A stretch of 64,000 nucleotides of DNA from Elusimicrobiota bacterium (GTDB taxonomy: Bacteria > Elusimicrobiota > Elusimicrobia > 2-02-FULL-39-32), in contig JACPBF010000004.1 of the NCBI GenBank assembly GCA_016180425.1, positions 62,001-126,000 on the forward strand, read 5' to 3'. This document shows positions 41,391-50,535 of this stretch, in pieces. A program made the translations under genes and the position numbers. The number at the start of each line of letters is the position of its first letter. Position 1 is the stretch's first letter. Below the pieces are notes generated by a model that was not told the DNA's origin, did no database searches, and saw only the letters and a list, made by a program, of their open reading frames with translations.

Positions 41391-42803
41391 ATGAAAAAGG
41401 TCATGGTTAGAACTGAAAAAGATTCTTTAGGCGAAAAAGAAGTTCCGCAAGAAGCCTTTTGGGGCATTCAGACTCAAAGAGCCATTGAAAATTTTCCTAT
41501 TTCAGGAATAAAAGCTCATCCAAAATTTATTGATTCTTTTGTTATGGTGAAAAAAGCCTGCGCTCTTGCCAATAAAGAGCTGGGGCTTCTTAAAAAAGAA
41601 ATTGCAGAGGCTTTAGCGCAAGCCGCGGATGAAGTTCTTAAAGGTCTTTGGCGGGATCAGTTTGTAGTGGATGTTTTTCAAATGGGAGCTGGCACCTCTT
41701 TTAATATGAATGTGAATGAGGTTCTAGCTAACCGCGCCATAGAAATCTTAGGGAGCGAACGCGGGGATTATAAACTTTGCAATCCTAATGATCATGTGAA
41801 TATGGCTCAATCCACAAACGATGTTTTTCCTACTTCCATGCGGGTTTGCGCTCGCTTGCTTTTAGAAGAATTAATTCCTGTTTTAAAAGATTTAGAAAGC
41901 GCTTTAGGAGATAAAGGAAGAGAGTTTGATAAAATTTTAAAATCTGGCCGCACCCATTTGCAGGATGCTGTGCCTATTCGTCTCGGCCAGGAGTTTACAG
42001 CTTATTCTCTAACTATTAAAAAATGCAGGGAAAGAGCGCAGGCTGTGGCAGCTCTAGTAGAAGAGCTGGGCATTGGCGGCAGCGCTGTGGGCACTGGGCT
42101 TAATACCCATCCAGATTATCGTTTTAAGGTAGCAGGTTATTTAAAGGATTGGACAAAGATTAATTTCCATTGCGCAGAGGATATGAGGGAAGCGATGCAG
42201 TCCAATTTTCCAGCGGCTGCTGTAGCGGCTGTTCTTAAACTACTTGCGCTAGAGCTTAGCCGGATTGCCAATGATTTCCGTTTGCTTTGTTCCGGCCCTT
42301 TGACAGGTCTTGCAGAGATTGTGCTGCCTGCAGTCCAGCCTGGGTCAAGCATTATGCCCGGGAAAGTGAACCCTTCCATGGCAGAAATGTTAAACATGGT
42401 TTGTTTTCAAGTTGTTGGCAATGAACTAACTGTTTCCATGGCAGCGCAAGCAGGCCAGCTGGAACTAAATGTGATGATGCCTGTCATGACTTTTAATATT
42501 AATTTTTCCATAGAAATTTTGAAGAATAGCGTTCGAGAGTTTACGAATCGCTGCGTAAAGGGAATTGTTGCAAATCAAGATCATTGTCAGCATTATGCGG
42601 AAATTAGTCCTTCTTTGGCAACAGCGCTGAATTCTTATATAGGATACGCGCGCGCGGCAGAAGTGGTTAAAAAAGCTCTAAAAGAAAAAAAGACGATTCC
42701 CCAAGTGGTTAGAGAAGAAAAAATTTTAAGCGAAGAAGAAATTAAAAAAGTGTTAGATCCAAAATCCCTCACAGAGCCTCAAATTGACTCAAAGAAGAAG
42801 TGA
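41391..42803 (+). CDS. class II fumarate hydratase / aspartate ammonia-lyase family enzyme
   Basis: The 470-residue protein belongs to the fumarase-aspartase superfamily: MGAGTSFNMNVNEVLANRA, CNPNDHVNMAQSTNDVFPTSMR, KSGRTHLQDAVPIRLGQEF, GGSAVGTGLNTHPDY and the signature GSSIMPGKVNPSMAE. Fumarase C is suggested by GKVNP and by the neighbour mdh. The segment GQLELNVMMPV is closer to aspartases (GQLQLNVMEPV), and fumarases usually have GHFELNV or GNFELNV. It either hydrates fumarate to malate or deaminates aspartate to fumarate. Sequence alone leaves this open. Confidence 0.85.
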   Translation: MKKVMVRTEKDSLGEKEVPQEAFWGIQTQRAIENFPISGIKAHPKFIDSFVMVKKACALANKELGLLKKEIAEALAQAADEVLKGLWRDQFVVDVFQMGAGTSFNMNVNEVLANRAIEILGSERGDYKLCNPNDHVNMAQSTNDVFPTSMRVCARLLLEELIPVLKDLESALGDKGREFDKILKSGRTHLQDAVPIRLGQEFTAYSLTIKKCRERAQAVAALVEELGIGGSAVGTGLNTHPDYRFKVAGYLKDWTKINFHCAEDMREAMQSNFPAAAVAAVLKLLALELSRIANDFRLLCSGPLTGLAEIVLPAVQPGSSIMPGKVNPSMAEMLNMVCFQVVGNELTVSMAAQAGQLELNVMMPVMTFNINFSIEILKNSVREFTNRCVKGIVANQDHCQHYAEISPSLATALNSYIGYARAAEVVKKALKEKKTIPQVVREEKILSEEEIKKVLDPKSLTEPQIDSKKK

Positions 42804-43375
42804 TTAAATCTTTAACAAAATATTTTTTTAGAGGCATTCTTTTCCTCACACCTTTAGTTTTAACTGTTTATCTCTTTTACGCTGTTTTTGCCAAAATAGA
42901 TGAATTAGGGAATAAGTTATTAGAGCCTTGGATAGGTCAGGGGAATTTGTTGACCGGCATTGGCTTTCTTTTAACCATTTTTTTAATTACTTGCGCAGGC
43001 TATTTTTCTTCTGTTTGGGTTGGAGCCGCTTTTCTACATTGGATTGAAAAACAGTTTTTTCGCAGCCCTTTAATTAAAGGTATTTATGGCAGTATTCGGG
43101 AGATACTTAATTCTTTTTTTGGAAAAGAAAAATTTTTTTCTCGAGCGGTTCTTGTGAATTTTCCTAATCTGGGCTTTAAAAGAGTTGGCTTCATCACACA
43201 GGAGACGGCTTCATTTATGCACAATGGGGAAGAACAAATTGTGGTTTATTTGCCCCATTCTTTTCAGATTTCTGGTAATATGTTGATCGTGGCTAAAACT
43301 CAAGTGGAATTTTTAGACATGCCGCCGGAAAAGGCTTTAAAATTAATTATGTCAGCAGGCATAGTAAAAAACTAA
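42800..43375 (+). CDS. DUF502-family membrane protein
   Basis: The 191-residue protein has two N-terminal membrane helices (about residues 10-30, FRGILFLTPLVLTVYLFYAVF, and 52-75, TGIGFLLTIFLITCAGYFSSVWVG). A soluble domain with SPLIKGIYGSIREILNSFFGKEKFFSRAVLVNFPNLGFKRVGFITQE then follows. This is the DUF502 pattern; function is unknown. The GTG start overlaps the TGA of the preceding gene, so translation is coupled. Confidence 0.88.
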   Translation: MIKSLTKYFFRGILFLTPLVLTVYLFYAVFAKIDELGNKLLEPWIGQGNLLTGIGFLLTIFLITCAGYFSSVWVGAAFLHWIEKQFFRSPLIKGIYGSIREILNSFFGKEKFFSRAVLVNFPNLGFKRVGFITQETASFMHNGEEQIVVYLPHSFQISGNMLIVAKTQVEFLDMPPEKALKLIMSAGIVKN

Positions 43376-43378
43376 CCC

Positions 43379-44215
43379 ATGCTTCTTGCAATAGATATTG
43401 GCAATACGAATATTACTATAGGCTTGTTTCGGGTTCATGGCTCAAAAGAAAATCCTAAACTTTTGCGTTCAAAATTAGATTCTGTGAACTTTGGCTACTC
43501 ATCTCCTTTATTTTCTTGGAGACTTTCTACCTCTTTAACCGCCACAGCAGATGAGGTTGGCACAAAGATCCTTGACCTGCTTCACTATAAAGCTATTGAG
43601 AGAGACAAAATAAAAGCTTTAGCCATTGCCAGCGTGGTTCCGCCTTTAAGCCAAGTTTTTATGGATGCCGCATTTTCTTATTTTAATCTTAAAGCTTATT
43701 TTATTGATGAGAAAACAAAAATTCCTATTCAAAATCTTTATGAAAATCCTAAAGAAGTAGGGGCAGATCGCATTGTAAATTCTGTTTCCGCTTATTTGAA
43801 ATTTGGCGCTCCATGTCTCGTGGTGGATTTTGGCACAGCCACTACTTTTGATTGTGTTACAAAAAAGGGTGAATATGCCGGCGGGGTGATTGTGCCTGGC
43901 CCAAATCTCTCTTCTGAAAGCCTGAGCCTTCACACTGCGAAATTGCCTAAGGTTGCCATTCAAAAACCCGCTAAGGTTATTGGAAGAAATACTGTTGAGG
44001 CGATTCAGTCCGGGCTTTATTTTGGCTATATCGCTCTTGTGGATGGGATGGTAGAGCGATTAAAAAAAGAGTTAGGGGAAAATACAAAAATTATAGCCAC
44101 AGGCGGGCTTGCTTCCTTAATAAGCCAAGATTCAAAAACTATTAAGAAAGAGATGATTTTTCCTGACCTTACTTTAGAGGGTATTGTTAAACTGTGGGAA
44201 AAAAATTGCGGTTAA
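43379..44215 (+). CDS. coaX: type III pantothenate kinase
   Basis: CoaX phosphorylates pantothenate, the first step of coenzyme A synthesis, without feedback inhibition. The ASKHA-fold motifs are clear: LLAIDIGNTNITIGLF (phosphate 1), VPPLSQVF, NPKEVGADRIVNSVSAYLKFGAPCLVVDFGTATTFD, and GGVIVPG. The length of 278 residues is normal. It starts 4 bases after the DUF502 gene and its stop lies in a 9-bp stem hairpin. Confidence 0.95.
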   Translation: MLLAIDIGNTNITIGLFRVHGSKENPKLLRSKLDSVNFGYSSPLFSWRLSTSLTATADEVGTKILDLLHYKAIERDKIKALAIASVVPPLSQVFMDAAFSYFNLKAYFIDEKTKIPIQNLYENPKEVGADRIVNSVSAYLKFGAPCLVVDFGTATTFDCVTKKGEYAGGVIVPGPNLSSESLSLHTAKLPKVAIQKPAKVIGRNTVEAIQSGLYFGYIALVDGMVERLKKELGENTKIIATGGLASLISQDSKTIKKEMIFPDLTLEGIVKLWEKNCG

Positions 44216-44243
44216 ACCCGGTGAAAGCATGATTCGGGTTTAA
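44212..44243. repeat. intergenic palindromic repeat at the coaX stop
   Basis: TTAAACCCG (44212-44220) and CGGGTTTAA (44235-44243) form a 9-bp perfect stem with a 14-base loop. The stem includes the coaX stop codon. It shares its terminal sequence with the other repeats of this window. Confidence 0.65.
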
Positions 44244-44263
44244 TTCTAGAAAAAGGTTTTAAA

Positions 44264-45250
44264 ATGGTAACCAAAAGAGTTTTTTTAGGAGATATTGAAG
44301 AAACCCTGCTTTTGTGCGGGGAGCACGACACTAATTTAAAAGAGCTGGAAAGAAAGTTTGGGGTGCAGATTTTTGCGCGTTCTTCTACTTTAGCGGTACG
44401 GGGAAGCACAAAAAAGGTGGATGAGGCGATCGCTTCTTTAGAAGAACTTAAAGGCAGAATCCGTTCTGAAAGAACAGAATTAAAAAATTCTAAAATTTTA
44501 GGGGGTGAACGGGAATTGGATTTGCAATCTAAAAGTATTAAAACTCTTTATCCTAAAGCAGCCGCAGCAAAAGATGAAATTTTTATTGGGGCTAATGGAA
44601 AACTAATTTATCCACAGTCTTTGCAGCAAAGAAAATATGTGGAAGCTATGGATAAGTACGATTTAGTGATGGGTGTAGGCCCGGCAGGAACCGGAAAAAC
44701 ATTTTTAGCTGTGGTTGCCGCATTAAGAGCTTTGCAGTTTGGCAGGGTAAGAAAGATTGTTTTATCCAGGCCCGTGGTAGAAGCGGGTGAAAAACTTGGG
44801 TTTCTGCCGGGGGATCTATATGAAAAAATTAACCCTTATTTAAAACCTTTATACGATGCTTTTTTTCTTTTACTGGGGCCAGAGCGTTTTAGGATTTACA
44901 GAGAAGATGAAACCATTGAAATTGTGCCTTTAGCTTATATGCGCGGCAGAACCATAGAGAATGCTTTTGCTATTTTAGATGAAGCGCAAAATACGAGCCC
45001 AGAACAGATGAAAATGTTTTTAACCCGCATGGGTTCACGCTCTAAAATGGTGGTTACAGGGGATGTGACTCAGATTGATTTAGATTTTAAGGCAAGGTCT
45101 GGTTTTGTGCACAGCCTTAAAGTGCTTAAAAATATTCCTGAAATCCATGTGGTAGAATTTAGCGAAGAAGATATTATCCGCCATCCTTTGGTGAAAAAAA
45201 TCATCAACGCGTATGATTCTTATTCTGAAAATGAATCTTCTAAAGAATAA
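44264..45250 (+). CDS. phoH: PhoH-like ATPase
   Basis: The 328-residue protein has an N-terminal KH-like segment (residues about 8-65, KELERKFGVQIFARSSTLAVRGSTKKVDEAI) and a C-terminal PhoH P-loop ATPase. Walker A is GPAGTGKTFLA and Walker B is FAILDEAQNTSPEQMKMFLTRMG. GDVTQIDL serves as the sensor segment. PhoH proteins are linked to RNA metabolism, and phoH-ybeY adjacency is widespread, as seen here with ybeY 21 bases downstream. Confidence 0.93.
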   Translation: MVTKRVFLGDIEETLLLCGEHDTNLKELERKFGVQIFARSSTLAVRGSTKKVDEAIASLEELKGRIRSERTELKNSKILGGERELDLQSKSIKTLYPKAAAAKDEIFIGANGKLIYPQSLQQRKYVEAMDKYDLVMGVGPAGTGKTFLAVVAALRALQFGRVRKIVLSRPVVEAGEKLGFLPGDLYEKINPYLKPLYDAFFLLLGPERFRIYREDETIEIVPLAYMRGRTIENAFAILDEAQNTSPEQMKMFLTRMGSRSKMVVTGDVTQIDLDFKARSGFVHSLKVLKNIPEIHVVEFSEEDIIRHPLVKKIINAYDSYSENESSKE

Positions 45251-45271
45251 GCCTAAAAATCAGATAAACTG

Positions 45272-45727
45272 ATGAAGGTCGCTTTTTTTACAAACAAAAA
45301 AATTCCTAAAAAGAATTTGCTTTTACGTTTTAGCCGGGCTGTATTGAGAGAGTTGCCTATTTTAAGAAAAGATGGGGAAATCTGCATACTGTTTGTTTCA
45401 GATAAAAAAATTCAAGAGATCAACAAACGTTTTCTAAATTCCAATAAAACTACAGATGTAATCGCTTTTAACTATGAAGAATTTTTATCAAAGAAAGAGG
45501 TTCCTTTTGGAGATGTTGTTATCTCTTTGGATACAGCTAAACGCCAAGCTCAACAAGGAGGGCATTCAGTTCTTAAGGAATGCGCTTTGCTCATCCTTCA
45601 CGGTTTACTGCATTTGGTTGGGGTTGAAGATAAAACTTTAAAGGAACGAGATAAAATGTTTGCCTTGCAAAAAAAGATATTTCTAAAAATCGCTCCAAAT
45701 TTGGCTCCTCCAGATGTTCTTGCATAA
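45272..45727 (+). CDS. ybeY: endoribonuclease YbeY-like protein with changed metal site
   Basis: YbeY is a zinc endoribonuclease acting in 16S rRNA maturation. The sequence has LFVSDKKIQEINKRFLNSNKTTDVIAFNYEE and GDVVISLDTAKRQAQ, as in the family. The metal motif, normally HGxLHLxGYDH, reads HGLLHLVGVEDK: the first two histidines remain and the third is replaced, with Asp at that position. Metal binding may still occur through Asp, or activity may be reduced. The 151-residue length and the phoH neighbour support the assignment. Confidence 0.88.
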   Translation: MKVAFFTNKKIPKKNLLLRFSRAVLRELPILRKDGEICILFVSDKKIQEINKRFLNSNKTTDVIAFNYEEFLSKKEVPFGDVVISLDTAKRQAQQGGHSVLKECALLILHGLLHLVGVEDKTLKERDKMFALQKKIFLKIAPNLAPPDVLA

Positions 45728-45769
45728 GGATGCAACCATGTCATGATTTGCTGCTTTGAAGACGTTCTA

Positions 45770-45799
45770 TTGACAAGCTTACATGGAATTATTTATGCT
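45770..45799 (+). promoter_or_regulatory. probable promoter for recO-glyQ-glyS
   Basis: TTGACA (45770-45775) and TATGCT (45794-45799) are separated by 18 bases in the 160-base gap after ybeY. Transcription would start near 45806, about 80 bases before recO. Confidence 0.55.
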
Positions 45800-45887
45800 A
45801 AAGGCCTGCTCTGATGAGACAGACAATAAAATCCAGCCAGATTGAAAAAATCAAAACAGTAAATAGATTTAAGAAAAATCATCAGAC

Positions 45888-46550
45888 ATGATTGAAATGG
45901 TGCAAGGCGTGGTGCTGCGGTCTGAAGAGTGTAATGAGTTTGATAAACGCTTAACGCTTTACACAAAAGAATTTGGCAAATTTAAAGCAAAGCTGGTTGG
46001 AGTTAAAAAAAGCGCTTCCAAACTAAGAGGTTTAACGCTTCCTTTTGTAGAATGCCGTTTTCAGATTTATCTTCATGGAACCCCAAGAGCCGGGGTGCGC
46101 GACCCGGGTAGAGTTGTTACCGGTGAAATTTTAAAAGAGTTTCCTTTTTTACAAGATCATTGGGAAAAGGTGGTTGAGGCCTACAAGGTCTGTGAGATTT
46201 TAGAAATGCTGACCCAGCCATTTTACCCTAATCTTAAAGAATATGAGCTTTTTATTTCTACTCTAAGCCAACTGGCAGAAACTCAATTTCCTACTTTAGC
46301 GCGCTGCCGTTTCACATTGCTTTTGTTAAAAATCTTAGGTTATAGTTTAGGCCATCACCCTGTGTGGAGATCCTATTCTTCAGATGAAAAGGATCTGTTT
46401 AAAAAATTAGGAGCGTGGGATTCAAAGGCAGAACTTTTTTCTAAAGAGGAGATGGGGCGCGTAGAAAATCTAACGGAAAATTATCTTTCTTTGTATTTAT
46501 CTAAACCTCTAAAAACAGAGATTTTTCAGAAAAAGATTTCCTTGTCCTAA
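45888..46550 (+). CDS. recO: DNA repair protein RecO
   Basis: RecO helps load RecA on SSB-coated DNA with RecR. The N-terminal OB domain is visible (VQGVVLRSEECNEFDKRLTLYTKEFGKFKAKLVGVKKSASKLRGLTLPFVECRFQIY). The helical domain continues with a typical LLLLKILGYSLGHHP near residue 150. The zinc cysteines found in some RecO proteins are absent, as in E. coli. 220 residues is normal. It begins a run with glyQ and glyS. Confidence 0.92.
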   Translation: MIEMVQGVVLRSEECNEFDKRLTLYTKEFGKFKAKLVGVKKSASKLRGLTLPFVECRFQIYLHGTPRAGVRDPGRVVTGEILKEFPFLQDHWEKVVEAYKVCEILEMLTQPFYPNLKEYELFISTLSQLAETQFPTLARCRFTLLLLKILGYSLGHHPVWRSYSSDEKDLFKKLGAWDSKAELFSKEEMGRVENLTENYLSLYLSKPLKTEIFQKKISLS

Positions 46551-46562
46551 AGTTTAATTTTT

Positions 46563-47420
46563 ATGAACTTACAAGAGATTATTATGGCTTTGCAAAAGTT
46601 TTGGTCTAAGGAAGGGTGCTTGATTTGGCAGCCTTATGATCTGGAAAAAGGAGCTGGCACTTTTAACCCAGCCACCTTTCTTAAAGCTTTAGGCCCTGAA
46701 CCATGGGCTGCGGCCTATGTTGAACCCTGCAGGAGACCCACAGACGGCCGTTACGGAGAAAACCCTAATCGTCTTACCCATTACTACCAATATCAGGTTT
46801 TGATTAAACCTTCTCCGGAAGATATTCAGGAAACCTATCTTAAATCTTTAGAAGCTGTTGGCATTAAGAGAAAAGAACATGATATTCGTTTTGTGGAAGA
46901 CGACTGGGAATCCCCTACTTTAGGAGCTTGGGGTCTTGGCTGGGAAGTGTGGCTGGACGGCATGGAAATAACTCAATTTACCTATTTTCAGCAAGTAGGC
47001 GGCATTGATTTAGATCCAATTTCTGTGGAAATTACTTATGGGTTGGAACGTTTGGCCATGTTTTCTCAAAAAAAATCAAATATTTTTGAAATCCTCTGGG
47101 ACAACAAACAGACCTATGGGGAAATTCATTTTCAGTTGGAAAAAGAATTTTCAAGGTATCATTTTGAACTGAGCGACCCAAAACTTCTTCAACAGAGATT
47201 TGCGGAAGAGGAAGTGGAGTGCTTTAGGCTGCTTAAAGAAAATTGTATTTTGCCGGCTTATGATTCAGTAATGAAAGCTTCACATGTTTTTAACCTTTTG
47301 GATGCCAGGGGAGTTCTATCCCAAGGGGAAAGAACTCATATGATCGGCAGGGTACGCGTTCAGGCAAGCGCAGTGGCTAAAAAATATTTAGAATCCATCT
47401 CCAAGCCGAATCATGGTTAA
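46563..47420 (+). CDS. glyQ: glycyl-tRNA synthetase alpha subunit
   Basis: GlyQ is the catalytic class II subunit of the alpha2-beta2 glycyl-tRNA synthetase. The 285-residue protein has [61 protein letters not shown] (motif 2), [32 protein letters not shown] and [11 protein letters not shown] (motif 3). glyS follows 82 bases later. Confidence 0.97.
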   Translation: MNLQEIIMALQKFWSKEGCLIWQPYDLEKGAGTFNPATFLKALGPEPWAAAYVEPCRRPTDGRYGENPNRLTHYYQYQVLIKPSPEDIQETYLKSLEAVGIKRKEHDIRFVEDDWESPTLGAWGLGWEVWLDGMEITQFTYFQQVGGIDLDPISVEITYGLERLAMFSQKKSNIFEILWDNKQTYGEIHFQLEKEFSRYHFELSDPKLLQQRFAEEEVECFRLLKENCILPAYDSVMKASHVFNLLDARGVLSQGERTHMIGRVRVQASAVAKKYLESISKPNHG

Positions 47421-47502
47421 AGGAAATGTATTCAAGGGTAGGGCTAGCCATTTCTTAACATGTTGGTTTTGGGGTCGTAACGCATGATTTTGATTTAACT
47501 AT

Positions 47503-49641
47503 ATGATGAAAGAGACCATTCTTACAAAACAAGCTTTATTAGAAATAGGCGTTGAAGAAATTCCAGCTTTGTACATTGAGCCGGCTTTGGAAAGCATGCG
47601 CGCATTTTCTGAAAATTTTTTGCGTTCTAAAAAACTTGAATTTGAAAACATAACAGTTCTGGGCAGCCCCAGGAGGCTTGCTCTTTTAATTACAGGAATT
47701 TCTGCTAAAACTGAAACCAGCTCACAGGAAATATGGGGACCTTCATTGAAAGCCGCAAAGAATTCAGACGGCGAATGGTCCAAAGCAGCCCTTGGGTTTT
47801 CCCGGTCTCAAGATATTTCTATTGAATCTTTACAAATACGCATGAAAAAAGGGGAAGAGTTCCTATGTTTTCTGAAACGCTTTCCAGGTGAAAAAGCGCA
47901 AAAAATTTTAAAAGAGCTTTTTTTAGCTCTTATGCCAGAGATACCTTTTCCTAAAAAAATGGTTTGGAATAGTTCACGTTTTAAATTTGCCCGTCCGATT
48001 CGTAATTTGCTGGCTCTTTATGATCATGAGATTTTACGTCTCAATATTGCAGGCATCATGTCCTCTAACAAAACTTTTGGTTTAAGAGGATATTCTAAGC
48101 ACATTGCTATTTCTTCTCCAATGGCTTATTTAAATACGCTTAAAAATAATTGTATCCTTGTGGATCCAAGAGCCCGCAGGGAATCTATCTTGAATACCAG
48201 CAATCATTTGGCTAATAAGGTTAAAGGCAAGCTTCAAAATTTTGAAGATCTGCTAAATGAAGTTTTGTGGCTGGTAGAGCACCCAGTAAGCCTGCTTTGC
48301 AATTTTGATCCAAAATTTTTAGCTTTACCTCAAGCAATTCTTGTCACCTGCATGAAAAAACATCAAAAATTTTTTTCTATCCTAGACGAGTCTGGTAAAC
48401 TCATGCCTCATTTTATTGGGATCCGCAACGGCATTTCCGAGCATCAGGAGATTGTGCGCAAAGGTTATGAAAAAGTTCTAACTGCCCGCTTAACGGATGC
48501 GGAGTTCTTTTTAAAGGAAGACTTGAAGCTTCCTTTGGAAGCCCATATAAATAAAGCCTCTTCTATTCTTATACAAGAGCAGCTAGGTTCCATTGCGCAT
48601 AAAATAGAAAGAATGAAAAATCTTTCTAAAATTTTTTTAAATGCTCTTCCATCAGAAACAAAGAACAGCGAACTGGATTTAACTCTTTTGGAAAGAGCCA
48701 TTGAACGATCTAAATTCGACCTTTCCACCCATATGGTTTACGAATTTCCAGAACTGCAAGGTATTGTGGGTTTTATTTATGCCAATCATTATGGTGAAAA
48801 TAAGATGGTGGCCCAAGCAATCCAGGAGCATTATTACCCTCTTACAGCTCAAGGGGAACTGCCAGCCAGCCTTTTAGGCAGCATGCTCGCTTTTTTGGAT
48901 AAGTTAGATCATTTAGTAGGGAACTTTTTAGTGGGCAGAGTCTCTTCCGGCAGTTCTGACGCGTATGGCTTGAAACGCGCTTCCACAGGATTTTTAAGAA
49001 TTATTTTAGAAAGAAATTGGGAGTTAGAGCTTAAAGAATTAGTTCAAGGTTCTGTGAAGCAGTTTAATCTTAATTCCAAGGAAAATCATGCGCAGCAGGT
49101 ATTAGATTTTTTAAGAGAGCGTTTTCAGCTTTTAATGCAGGATCAGGGTTATTTTCAGGATGAAATTTTAGCTGTAACCAAAAATTTTCTAGAGAAAGAC
49201 GCTAACGGCATTCAGGTTTTAAACTTAAAGAAAAAAATATCCGCCTTACACGTTACCCGCACCCAGCCAAATTTTGAAGCTGTTACCATCTCCTATAAGC
49301 GGTTAAGTAATATTTTAAGACAAGCTAAAGAAAAAGGAATTTCTTATTCTAAAGAGTCTTTAAACCCAGAGCTATTAAAAATCCTAGAGGAACAGGCTTT
49401 AAAATCTTGGTTAGAGAGCAGTTCAAAAAAAATAGTTGGTTTAACTCAGGAAAAAAAATATGAAGAGGCGCTTTTTGAAATGATGAGCGCGCGCGAATTT
49501 TTAGACAATTTTTTTGAGAAAGTGATGGTCATGGATCCAGACCCCGCGCTTTCTCTAAATCGTTTGTCTTTACTGTCTCTTTTAGAATCTCTCTTTAAAG
49601 AGATCGCTGATTTTTCTTATTTACAACCTTTAAAAAATTGA
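47503..49641 (+). CDS. glyS: glycyl-tRNA synthetase beta subunit
   Basis: GlyS is the tRNA-binding partner of GlyQ. The 712-residue protein includes LLEIGVEEIPALYIEPAL, GSPRRLALLI, WGPSLKAAK, FPKKMVWNSSRFKFARPIRNLLALYD, RFVGIRNG-like FIGIRNGISEHQEIVRKGYEKVLTARLTDAEFFLKEDL, SKFDLSTHMVYEFPELQGIVGFIYA and the HD-like region DKLDHLVGNF with SSGSSDAYGLKRASTG. The C-terminal helical domain is complete. ATG 47503 and 47506 are both possible; the latter is one codon shorter. Confidence 0.96.
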   Translation: MMKETILTKQALLEIGVEEIPALYIEPALESMRAFSENFLRSKKLEFENITVLGSPRRLALLITGISAKTETSSQEIWGPSLKAAKNSDGEWSKAALGFSRSQDISIESLQIRMKKGEEFLCFLKRFPGEKAQKILKELFLALMPEIPFPKKMVWNSSRFKFARPIRNLLALYDHEILRLNIAGIMSSNKTFGLRGYSKHIAISSPMAYLNTLKNNCILVDPRARRESILNTSNHLANKVKGKLQNFEDLLNEVLWLVEHPVSLLCNFDPKFLALPQAILVTCMKKHQKFFSILDESGKLMPHFIGIRNGISEHQEIVRKGYEKVLTARLTDAEFFLKEDLKLPLEAHINKASSILIQEQLGSIAHKIERMKNLSKIFLNALPSETKNSELDLTLLERAIERSKFDLSTHMVYEFPELQGIVGFIYANHYGENKMVAQAIQEHYYPLTAQGELPASLLGSMLAFLDKLDHLVGNFLVGRVSSGSSDAYGLKRASTGFLRIILERNWELELKELVQGSVKQFNLNSKENHAQQVLDFLRERFQLLMQDQGYFQDEILAVTKNFLEKDANGIQVLNLKKKISALHVTRTQPNFEAVTISYKRLSNILRQAKEKGISYSKESLNPELLKILEEQALKSWLESSSKKIVGLTQEKKYEEALFEMMSAREFLDNFFEKVMVMDPDPALSLNRLSLLSLLESLFKEIADFSYLQPLKN

Positions 49642-50018
49642 AAAAAATATTTTTTCTTCTTTTAATCGTCGTTTGGTTTTTTCATTGGTTTTCTGGCTGG
49701 GTGAAAACCGGCGGCATGGACCGCGCCATCGCAGAGCATAAAAATCAGCGGTTTACGCCTAGAGTGTTACGCGTCATCGCTGAAGTCTATAATATTTTTC
49801 AGGAACCAGAGCGTTCCAGTTATTATTATCGTTGGATCGTGGATGAGTATCCTGATGAAAAAGATATCCCCAGGGTTCGCTGGAATTTAGGCAGAAATTA
49901 TGAGGAGATTAAGAGCAAACATCTTGCGGTAGAACAGTATATGGTATTGATCGCATCTTATAGTAAAACTCAGGAAGGTCAGTTAGCTTTAAACCGTTAT
50001 AATCAGATGCGTTTTTAA
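49638..50018 (+). CDS. membrane-anchored TPR-like protein
   Basis: The 126-residue protein starts with a hydrophobic anchor (KKIFFLLLIVVWFFHWFSGW). A helical repeat region follows (AEVYNIFQEPERSSYYYRWIVDEYPDEKDIPRVRWNLGRNYEEIKSKHLAVEQYMVLIASYSKTQEGQLA), resembling the short TPR modules of YbgF/BamD-like envelope proteins. The TTG start overlaps the glyS stop. Its role is unknown. Confidence 0.7.
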   Translation: MKKIFFLLLIVVWFFHWFSGWVKTGGMDRAIAEHKNQRFTPRVLRVIAEVYNIFQEPERSSYYYRWIVDEYPDEKDIPRVRWNLGRNYEEIKSKHLAVEQYMVLIASYSKTQEGQLALNRYNQMRF

Positions 50019-50033
50019 CTTAAAAATTTTAGT

Positions 50034-50080
50034 TTAGAAAATGGAGTGTTCGTTTTTCACTTTCTAACATTCGGGTTAAA
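50034..50080. repeat. intergenic palindromic repeat before the XRE gene
   Basis: TTAGAAA and TTTCTAA pair, with GTG/CAC inside, followed by ACATTCGGGTTAAA. This is a short version of the TTAGAAAATG...CATTTTCTAATGC...TTCGGGTTTAA arrangement at 61023-61190. Confidence 0.55.
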
Positions 50081-50102
50081 AAAGAACTATTTTTTAAAAT
50101 TC

Positions 50103-50480
50103 ATGAAAAGATTTGTTCAACTTATTGAAGAAAAAATGAAAGAAAAGGGAATCTCATTGCGAAAAGTCGCTAAAGAAATTGAGGTGGACCCCTCTTTCTT
50201 TTCTAAAGTTTTAAGCGGTAAACGCACTCCTCCTGGGGATGAAAAAGTGCTTAAAAAATTAGCTTTGCTTTTAGGACTTGATCCTTTAGAGCTTATTATC
50301 TCTACAGGACAAATCCCGGAGGAATTGCAGTCTTTTATGGAAAGCTCAGAATTTTTAAAAATGGTTGAGAGACGTTTTCCTCATCTTGTCTTTAAAGCGC
50401 CTGAGTTTGAAATTCCAATAGAAAAAGAAGTTAGGCAGTTAAGAATAAAATCTCAAGAATTGTCTGAAGATTTACTTTAA
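50103..50480 (+). CDS. XRE-family helix-turn-helix regulator
   Basis: ATG 50103 gives a 125-residue protein. Its HTH covers about residues 5-60: FVQLIEEKMKEKGISLRKVAKEIEVDPSFFSKVLSGKRTPPGDEKVLKKLALLLGLD. The C-terminal part (QSFMESSEFLKMVERRFPHL onward) is helical. A frame from GTG 50046 would add 19 residues translated from the repeat, which I reject. It may regulate neighbouring dprA or a distant target; the operator is unknown. Confidence 0.88.
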   Translation: MKRFVQLIEEKMKEKGISLRKVAKEIEVDPSFFSKVLSGKRTPPGDEKVLKKLALLLGLDPLELIISTGQIPEELQSFMESSEFLKMVERRFPHLVFKAPEFEIPIEKEVRQLRIKSQELSEDLL

Positions 50481-50535
50481 ATTTGAATGTTAAATTAGGG
50501 AATGAAAAAGCGCTTTTGAGAAAAAATGTCCTAAA

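Noticed and set aside
50046-50102. GTG start for the XRE regulator
   Set aside because: The added residues come from an intergenic repeat and precede the natural HTH start MKRFVQLI.
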